Notes under the pieces: generated by a model | The model's input: only the letters and a program-made list of their open reading frames with translations | Database searches by the model: none | Told to the model about the DNA's origin: nothing | Position numbers and translations under genes: made by a program | In this document: piece after piece, positions 32,024 through 36,540 of the stretch | Layout of the letters: each line of letters begins with the position of its first letter | How positions within the stretch are numbered: the first letter of the stretch is position 1 | From: Phycisphaerae bacterium | GTDB taxonomy: Bacteria; Planctomycetota; Phycisphaerae; Phycisphaerales; UBA1924 | Length of the DNA stretch: 36,540 bases | Assembly (NCBI GenBank): GCA_030426605.1 | Contig: JAUHXM010000022.1 | Span: 1-36,540 of the forward strand | Reading direction: 5' to 3'

Positions 32024-32497
32024 CTAGCCGAGCTGGTTCACGAACAGCACCACCGCAATCACCAGCACCACGGAGCACAACGCCACCACGACGCCGTCGC
32101 CCGTGCGGGGCAGCCGCTCGCGGCGTTCGTCCGGGCGAGGCACCCGGGCCAGTTGGTCCGTCACGCGCCAGTCGTGCAGCGCCGCCATGGGCGGGTAGCC
32201 CGACGACGCCGCGTCGAGCACGATCACCCCGATCGCGTCCGCTTCGTGCGGGGCGAACCCGAGATGTTCGGCGAACCGACGCGCCCGCGGACGGTCCGAG
32301 AACTCCGACCACACCCGCGGCGGCTCACCGGCGGTCTCGAGCATGCCCGCGATCCGCACCGCGAGCACCCACCTCGGGTCGCCAGCGGGCAGCCCGGCGT
32401 TGCGTTGACGCACCACGTGGGCGCGCGGCATCGCGTCCGTGCCGGTCAGACGCAGCGCGGGGGGCTCGGTGGGCATACGGAAGCGGTACTGGTCCAT
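32024..32497 (-). CDS. Small tail-anchored membrane protein, unknown
   Basis: 157 aa. ATG 32497 is preceded by GAGG 7 nt upstream. The soluble N-terminal ~125 residues contain strands such as VLAVRIAGMLETAG and the helix ARRFAEHLGFAPHEADAIGV. One C-terminal transmembrane helix ends the protein (VVVALCSVVLVIAVVLFVNQLG), giving a tail-anchored topology facing the cytoplasm. I do not recognise the family. It is divergent from the next gene (60 bp) and upstream of bcp. Confidence 0.6.
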   Translation of the reverse strand: MDQYRFRMPTEPPALRLTGTDAMPRAHVVRQRNAGLPAGDPRWVLAVRIAGMLETAGEPPRVWSEFSDRPRARRFAEHLGFAPHEADAIGVIVLDAASSGYPPMAALHDWRVTDQLARVPRPDERRERLPRTGDGVVVALCSVVLVIAVVLFVNQLG

Positions 32498-32541
32498 CGG
32501 CAGACCTCGCGGCACGACGCGTGCCAGACCCCGGGCGCCTC

Positions 32542-32547
32542 TACACT
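32542..32547 (+). promoter_or_regulatory. -10-like box TACACT, 10 nt before ATG 32558
   Basis: TACACT, gccaaccccc, ATG. Spacing implies at most a few leader nucleotides. Confidence 0.4.
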
Positions 32548-32557
32548 GCCAACCCCC

Positions 32558-33043
32558 ATGAGCGACAACGCGCCCGCACAGACCGATCAGCTCCCCGCGA
32601 TTGACACCGCGCTCGACGCCGGCGCCGTGCTCGAACGACTCGAGAAGCTCGCGAAGCGCGGCAAGCTCGCGGGGTTCCGCCGCCTCTCGGACCGCTCGTT
32701 CGGCGTCAGCGCGTTCGGCTCCCCCTTCGACCGCGAGATGGTCGGGACCGTCGAGAGCGGGCGCGTCTCGTTCGAGCTCGTCTGGAAGCGCGCGATGCCC
32801 GCGGCGTTCCTCGTCACGCTCATCGTCTCCGTCTGGCCCGGCGTGCACCTGATGGACTCGCTCATGAACACGTGGTTCGGGTGGTACCCCAACGCGTTCT
32901 GGGTCACGTGCGCGTGGTACATCCCGCTCACCGCGCTCCCCGCGCCGTGGGCATGGAAGGTCGCGATGAACCGCTCCCGCGCTGGCAGCGACGAGCACGC
33001 CCGCGAAACAATCGACAAAATCCGCGACGCGCTCGGCGCCTGA
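32558..33043 (+). CDS. Small membrane protein, unknown
   Basis: 161 aa. The soluble N-terminal ~75 residues include the helix AVLERLEKLAKRGKLAGFRR and a strand pair (FGVSAFGSPFDREMVGTVES). Two hydrophobic segments follow (AAFLVTLIVSVWPGVHLM and AFWVTCAWYIPLTALPAPWA), then a basic C-terminal helix (ETIDKIRDALGA). No family is recognised. Transcription probably starts a few bases before the ATG. It converges on the symporter gene, with the latter's terminator in between. Confidence 0.65.
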   Translation: MSDNAPAQTDQLPAIDTALDAGAVLERLEKLAKRGKLAGFRRLSDRSFGVSAFGSPFDREMVGTVESGRVSFELVWKRAMPAAFLVTLIVSVWPGVHLMDSLMNTWFGWYPNAFWVTCAWYIPLTALPAPWAWKVAMNRSRAGSDEHARETIDKIRDALGA

Positions 33044-33055
33044 CGACCGGCGCAT

Positions 33056-33087
33056 GAAAAAGCCCGCGGGCGCGAACCCGCGGGCTT
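33056..33087 (-). terminator. Rho-independent terminator of the symporter gene
   Basis: On the minus strand AAGCCCGCGGG, loop ttcgcg, CCCGCGGGCTT and then a T-run (ttttt). It lies ~25 bp after the stop at 33111. Confidence 0.85.
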
Positions 33088-33110
33088 GGTGTGTTCACAG
33101 GGTCAACGCC

Positions 33111-35003
33111 TTACTCGACGTCCTTGCCCTCGACGACGTCCCCGATGGGCGGCGCGGCGTGCGGCGGGTCGCCGCCCTCATTCATCTTCCTGAAGTATCC
33201 GTGGTACGCCTTCATCGCTTGAGCGCCGAAGATGAGCATGATCGGGATGTTGGCGACGAGCATGACGCCCAGCCCGAGCGTGGTCCACATGTCGAGCTCG
33301 GCGTCGGTGCCAAGCAACGCCCGCTTCGAGCCGTCCGCCTGCGTCATGATCGGCATCATCGCGACCGTTGTCAGCAGGATCAGGGCGCAGTAGATGACCT
33401 TGTAGATCATCACCGCCGGCTTGGCGGCCTGCTCGCCCTTCGTCCCGAAGAAGTAGTAGATCCCCTGCTCTCCGTAGTAGCTCCACGAGATCATCGTCGA
33501 GATCGCGAACAGCCACGCAGCGATCGTGACGATCCACTTGCCCATGCCCGGCACGGTGCGGTCGAACGCGTAGGCCGTCATCGACGCCGCTGCGTAGTCG
33601 CCGTAGATCCCCCGGTCCACGACCTCGGCGCCGTCCTCGTTGGTCACGCGGCGCAGCGTCGGGCGGGTGACTGACTCGAGGTTCTGCCACGACACCTCCC
33701 AGATGTCCGCGTCGTTGCGCGACACCGTCCCCATGATCCGGCGGAGATCACGCCCGGTGTTCGGGTCTTCGTCCGCCGCGACCACCATGAAGACCGTCTC
33801 GCCCTCGCGCCAGCCCGCCGCCCCTTCGCCCGACTTGCGGATGTCTCGAGCCTCACGCGTCAGGCTGGGCAGGTCGCCCGATTCGAGCGTCCACGTGTCG
33901 GCGATCGGCTGCCCGTCGGCGTCCATCGCCTGCACCACGCGGACATCGTCTTCGAGCATGAACGACGACTCCGCCTCCCGGTTGTACGCCCCGGACGACA
34001 AAATCACGAGGGCCGTCAACGTGCAGACGACGATGGTGTCGATGAACGGCTCGAGCCCGGCGACCACGCCCTCGCGGACCGGCTCGTCGGTCTTCGCCGC
34101 CGAGTGCGCGATCGGCGACGACCCCTGCCCGGCTTCCGAGCTGAACAGGGCCCGCTTGACGCCCCACATCGCGGCGTACCCGAAGGTGCCGCCCAGGAAC
34201 GCGCCCGTGGCATCGGGCGCCTCGCCGCCGAGGAAGTCGGGCAGGCCGCTCTTGACGATCAGCCCGAGCATCGCGGGGACCTCGGAGAAGTTGAGCCCGA
34301 GCACGACCAACGCCGCGATGACGTACACCGCGCACATGAGCGGCACAATTTTGCCGGCGACCGATCCGATCCGCTTGATGCCCCCGATGATGACGAGCCC
34401 CACGATGATCGCCAGGATCAACCCCGTCGCGACCTGCGGCACCTGGTGGTAGGTGTGGGTGATGTCCGCGACGTTCCATGCCTGGAACATGTTGCCGCCG
34501 GTGATCGCGGAAATCAGCAGCGTGACGACGAAGATGCCGCCGATGATCGTGCCGATCGGCGCGAGCCCCCACTTGGCGAACCCCTTCTTCACGACGAACA
34601 TTGGCCCGCCGTGCGGGTTCTCCGGGTCGTCCGTGTTGCGGTAGAGCATGGACTGCGTGACCTCGGTCATCTTGAGGGCCATGCCCAGCAGCCCGATGAC
34701 CCACATCCAGAGCACCGCCCCCGGCCCGCCCAGCGCCACGGCGACCGCGACGCCGCCGATGTTTCCCAGACCAACCGTCGCCGAGAGCGCCGCCGAGAGC
34801 GCCTGGAAGTGGTTGATCGCGCCCGGGTCGTCCTTGTCGTCGTACTTGCCGCGGACGACCGCGAGGCCGTGCGTCAGCGCCCGGAATTGCCCGAACCCGG
34901 ACCAGATCGTGAAGAGCAGCCCGGTGAAGAGCAGCGCATACACCGTGTAGTTGGAGAAGAGAATGCCGTTGGCGGCATTGATCGCGTCGTTGAGTCCCTG
35001 CAT
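33111..35003 (-). CDS. Sodium:alanine symporter (AGCS family) with a large extra soluble segment
   Basis: 630 aa, against roughly 450-540 for typical family members. The core is clear: FSNYTVYALLFTGLLFTIWS, HFQALSAALSATVGLGNIGG (family signature), VKRALFSSEAGQGSSPIAHS, DTIVVCTLTALVILSS, and later WLFAISTMISWSYYGEQGIY. The substrate is probably alanine or glycine, imported with Na+. Between the VILSSGAYN helix (ends ~341) and the next membrane segment (~470) lie about 125 hydrophilic residues (DDVRVVQAMDADGQPIADTW; VFMVVAADEDPNTGRDLRRI). Most relatives have only a short loop there. By topology it probably faces the periplasm. A strong terminator follows the gene. Confidence 0.9.
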   Translation of the reverse strand: MQGLNDAINAANGILFSNYTVYALLFTGLLFTIWSGFGQFRALTHGLAVVRGKYDDKDDPGAINHFQALSAALSATVGLGNIGGVAVAVALGGPGAVLWMWVIGLLGMALKMTEVTQSMLYRNTDDPENPHGGPMFVVKKGFAKWGLAPIGTIIGGIFVVTLLISAITGGNMFQAWNVADITHTYHQVPQVATGLILAIIVGLVIIGGIKRIGSVAGKIVPLMCAVYVIAALVVLGLNFSEVPAMLGLIVKSGLPDFLGGEAPDATGAFLGGTFGYAAMWGVKRALFSSEAGQGSSPIAHSAAKTDEPVREGVVAGLEPFIDTIVVCTLTALVILSSGAYNREAESSFMLEDDVRVVQAMDADGQPIADTWTLESGDLPSLTREARDIRKSGEGAAGWREGETVFMVVAADEDPNTGRDLRRIMGTVSRNDADIWEVSWQNLESVTRPTLRRVTNEDGAEVVDRGIYGDYAAASMTAYAFDRTVPGMGKWIVTIAAWLFAISTMISWSYYGEQGIYYFFGTKGEQAAKPAVMIYKVIYCALILLTTVAMMPIMTQADGSKRALLGTDAELDMWTTLGLGVMLVANIPIMLIFGAQAMKAYHGYFRKMNEGGDPPHAAPPIGDVVEGKDVE

Positions 35004-35110
35004 GGGTTGGGGTCTCCGCGGGGAGGTCGGAAGAGACGCCTGATCCGGTGAGTCCCGGCCGGGCCGACCCGTATCTTGATGCCTCCGGCCCGTTTGTGCA
35101 ACCCACGGGG

Positions 35111-35116
35111 TACATT
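35111..35116 (+). promoter_or_regulatory. -10-like box TACATT, 7 nt before GTG 35124
   Basis: TACATT, ggaggcc, GTG. The intervening GGAGG is too close to act as a normal Shine-Dalgarno. Confidence 0.45.
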
Positions 35117-35123
35117 GGAGGCC

Positions 35124-35825
35124 GTGTGGAGCCCCGACGACATCGTGTCCGCCGCCGCCCAGGCACTCCGGGAGGCCGAGCGTGAGTTCGCCGACGAGCA
35201 CGCGGTGTACGGCTTGGACGCCCTGGACGAGGTCCGTCTCCACCCGATTCTGGAGCGCGGATTCCGCGCCATCGGGCTCGGCGTCTGGCGCGAGCACCCA
35301 TACCCCGGCGACATCGCCGCCCGCCACACCCGCAACGCCCGAGAGCGGTGCGACCTCGTGCTGACGGTCGATCCCGCCGCCCCGCCGCTGGACCCGGTCG
35401 CCGAGCTCAAGCACATGGACGCGGCGACGGGCACCCTCTTTGAGCCCGTCGCCGACACCCTGGCCCCCCCGGGCCCGACGACCGAGCCGGGCGATTGCTG
35501 CTGGATCGAGGTGAAGGCGGTTGCGCAGTTCGCCTACCACGCGGGCGTGCCCGGGCCCAACGCGGGGTACGCCACCGCGCTGGTGACGGGCCCGGCATGC
35601 GACGCCGTCAAGATCGCCGCCGAGCCCATGATCAACCACGGCGTGGCGCTCGTCGTCCTCTTCACCGCCGACGAGCCGACGGCCCACCACGACCTCACGC
35701 AGATGTCGCACGGGTGCCTGGACCGCGGCGCGCCCGTGGGCGTGCCCGTCACCGAATCGTTCCGCATCGTCGAGCGCGCCGGCAACGAGGTCTGCACCGT
35801 GGCGGCGTTGCCCGTCAGGCTGTAG
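35124..35825 (+). CDS. PD-(D/E)XK nuclease-like protein, unknown role
   Basis: 233 aa from GTG; an ATG at 35076 is possible but lies before the promoter box. The motifs fit a restriction-endonuclease-like fold: an N-terminal helix with Glu (HPILERGFRAIG), strand RCDLVLTVD (Asp77), then WIEVKAVAQF (Glu129 and Lys131, the E-x-K half of the active site). The strand VALVVLFTADEP follows, with a C-terminal strand pair. Such folds cut nucleic acid, but many members are inactive or structural. No partner modification or helicase gene adjoins it, so a restriction role is not supported. Stand-alone location beside a symporter is uninformative. Confidence 0.6.
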   Translation: MWSPDDIVSAAAQALREAEREFADEHAVYGLDALDEVRLHPILERGFRAIGLGVWREHPYPGDIAARHTRNARERCDLVLTVDPAAPPLDPVAELKHMDAATGTLFEPVADTLAPPGPTTEPGDCCWIEVKAVAQFAYHAGVPGPNAGYATALVTGPACDAVKIAAEPMINHGVALVVLFTADEPTAHHDLTQMSHGCLDRGAPVGVPVTESFRIVERAGNEVCTVAALPVRL

Positions 35826-35830
35826 TGCGT

Positions 35831-35927
35831 CCGAGCTGCGAGCGCAAGCTCGCGGACCTCCGAACGGCGCGCGGGTCCGATGTCATCTCGGGGATCTGGT
35901 TTCCGCGAGCGAGCGCTCGCGGCTCGG
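35831..35927. repeat. Inverted REP-like pair between the nuclease-like gene and lpxB
   Basis: The arms 35831-35855 and 35903-35927 are reverse complements at 22 of 25 positions. Each arm carries an internal GCGAGC/GCTCGC palindrome. The core ccgagc[t/c]gcgagcgc resembles the priA-murD repeat (GCCGCGAGCG). Confidence 0.65.
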
Positions 35928-35928
35928 T

Positions 35929-36540
35929 TCAGACGTGCGCCGGCTCGGCTTCGCTCGTCGTAGGCGACGCAAGCCCGAGCACGCGCTCGATGACGTCCAC
36001 CGACGCCTTCGCCGCGTTCGTCCCGGCGTACTGCGCGCACACCTCGGCGAGGTCGCGCCGCTGCTCGCTCAGCTTCGCGCTGGACTCAAGCAACTCGATC
36101 GCTTCGGCCGCGATCGGCTCGGGGCCCGCGAAGTGCGGGATGAACTCGCGCACGATCTTCCGCCCCGCGATCAGGTTGGGCAGGCTGAAGCTCGACGTCG
36201 AGATCAGCCACCGCGCGATCAGCGACCACACCACCCGGCTCGGGCGGTACATGATCACCATGGGCTTCGTCTGCCGCGCGATCTGCAGCGTCACCGTGCC
36301 GCTCACAACCAACGCCAGATCGCTCCATCGCACCACCGCATCGGTCTTCGCCGTTGCGACGGTCAGCGAGTCCGGCCAACCACCCCCCGCCGCCGCGGTG
36401 CTGCGGAGCCGCTCGGCGACCGTGTCGGTCGTCGCCGCGACTACTCCCGTCGTGCCCGGACACCGACGCTCGATCGCCCTGTACGCATCCAGCAGCAGCG
36501 GCCAGTTCTTCGCGATCTCGCCGGGCCTCGAGCCCGGCAG
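35929..36540 (-). CDS. lpxB: Lipid-A-disaccharide synthase, C-terminal part (5' end outside window)
   Basis: 203 residues of the C-terminal half; the frame is open to the right window edge. The first visible residues are LPGSRPGEIAKNWPLLLDAY, the conserved LPGSR-x-x-E-(I/V) motif of LpxB. Then come DAVVRWSDLALVVSGTVTLQ, where family members have a donor-site (S-G-T-x-x-L/T) motif, and FSLPNLIAGRKIVREFIPHF (SLPN-x-(I/L) motif). The enzyme condenses UDP-2,3-diacylglucosamine with lipid X, making the lipid A disaccharide on the cytoplasmic face. Its presence implies a Gram-negative outer membrane with lipid A. Confidence 0.92.
   Translation of the reverse strand: MPGSRPGEIAKNWPLLLDAYRAIERRCPGTTGVVAATTDTVAERLRSTAAAGGGWPDSLTVATAKTDAVVRWSDLALVVSGTVTLQIARQTKPMVIMYRPSRVVWSLIARWLISTSSFSLPNLIAGRKIVREFIPHFAGPEPIAAEAIELLESSAKLSEQRRDLAEVCAQYAGTNAAKASVDVIERVLGLASPTTSEAEPAHV

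Noticed and set aside
35831-35927. Rho-independent terminator for lpxB or the nuclease-like gene
   Set aside because: The stems are strong but neither strand has a T-tract after them; a REP-like pair is the better description.

Overview
The window is GC-rich chromosomal DNA from a Gram-negative bacterium, most likely a member of Planctomycetota close to Phycisphaerae. This assignment is inferred from several traits: a secreted protein ending in tandem dockerin-like repeats, a secreted protein with a PEP-CTERM-like C-terminus, lpxB (lipid A synthesis), many short leaderless-looking starts, and REP-like intergenic palindromes. I see no rRNA, tRNA, CRISPR array, transposase or complete mobile element.

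Layout. 1-3.0 kb: a partial unknown gene runs into the cut-off end of a secreted alpha/beta hydrolase, followed by a PEP-CTERM-like secreted protein, a Sel1-repeat protein and an SRPBCC protein. 3.06-4.94 kb: a visibly lower-GC two-gene island with a nucleoside-deoxyribosyltransferase/TIR-like C-terminal domain protein and a 97-aa protein made of four exact 23-residue repeats; this is the best candidate for an undescribed system. 4.95-6.7 kb: a B12-dependent acyl-CoA mutase large subunit with the active-site pair of isobutyryl-CoA mutase, not methylmalonyl-CoA mutase. 6.9-9.46 kb: a FAS1 protein, an ECF sigma factor and an RskA-type anti-sigma factor, parallel to the SigK/RskA/MPT70-MPT83 module of mycobacteria. 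9.46-12.3 kb (minus strand): hydrolase, membrane protein and 3-hydroxybutyryl-CoA dehydrogenase (hbd), with a frameshifted copy of the hbd 3' end between the first two. 12.4-13.95 kb: recX, a lipoprotein and a rhodanese. 14-16.2 kb: REP-like palindromes, a terminator and the dockerin protein with a long upstream region.

16.2-24.3 kb carries core metabolism and maintenance: carA and priA are divergent from one shared promoter, followed by murD, a YdjY-like lipoprotein, a DegP-type protease and panB. 24.4-27.7 kb holds two back-to-back regulator modules: tetR with a secreted DUF1579-like/AHSA1 fusion, and arsR with two VOC-fold proteins. Each has its own recognisable operator in one 134-bp gap. 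27.7-33 kb: a circularly permuted D-amino-acid-oxidase-like flavoprotein, a secreted DUF1579-like protein, MscS, a low-GC membrane/zinc-ribbon-like protein, a Bcp peroxiredoxin and two small membrane proteins. 33-36.5 kb: an Na+:alanine symporter with a large extra soluble segment, a PD-(D/E)XK-like protein, a REP pair and the 3' part of lpxB.

A window-wide theme is start-site architecture. Eleven genes have a TAnnnT box ending 6-8 nt before ATG/GTG with no leader room for a Shine-Dalgarno, while about a dozen others have a clear Shine-Dalgarno. Mixed leaderless and leadered expression is therefore likely in this genome.
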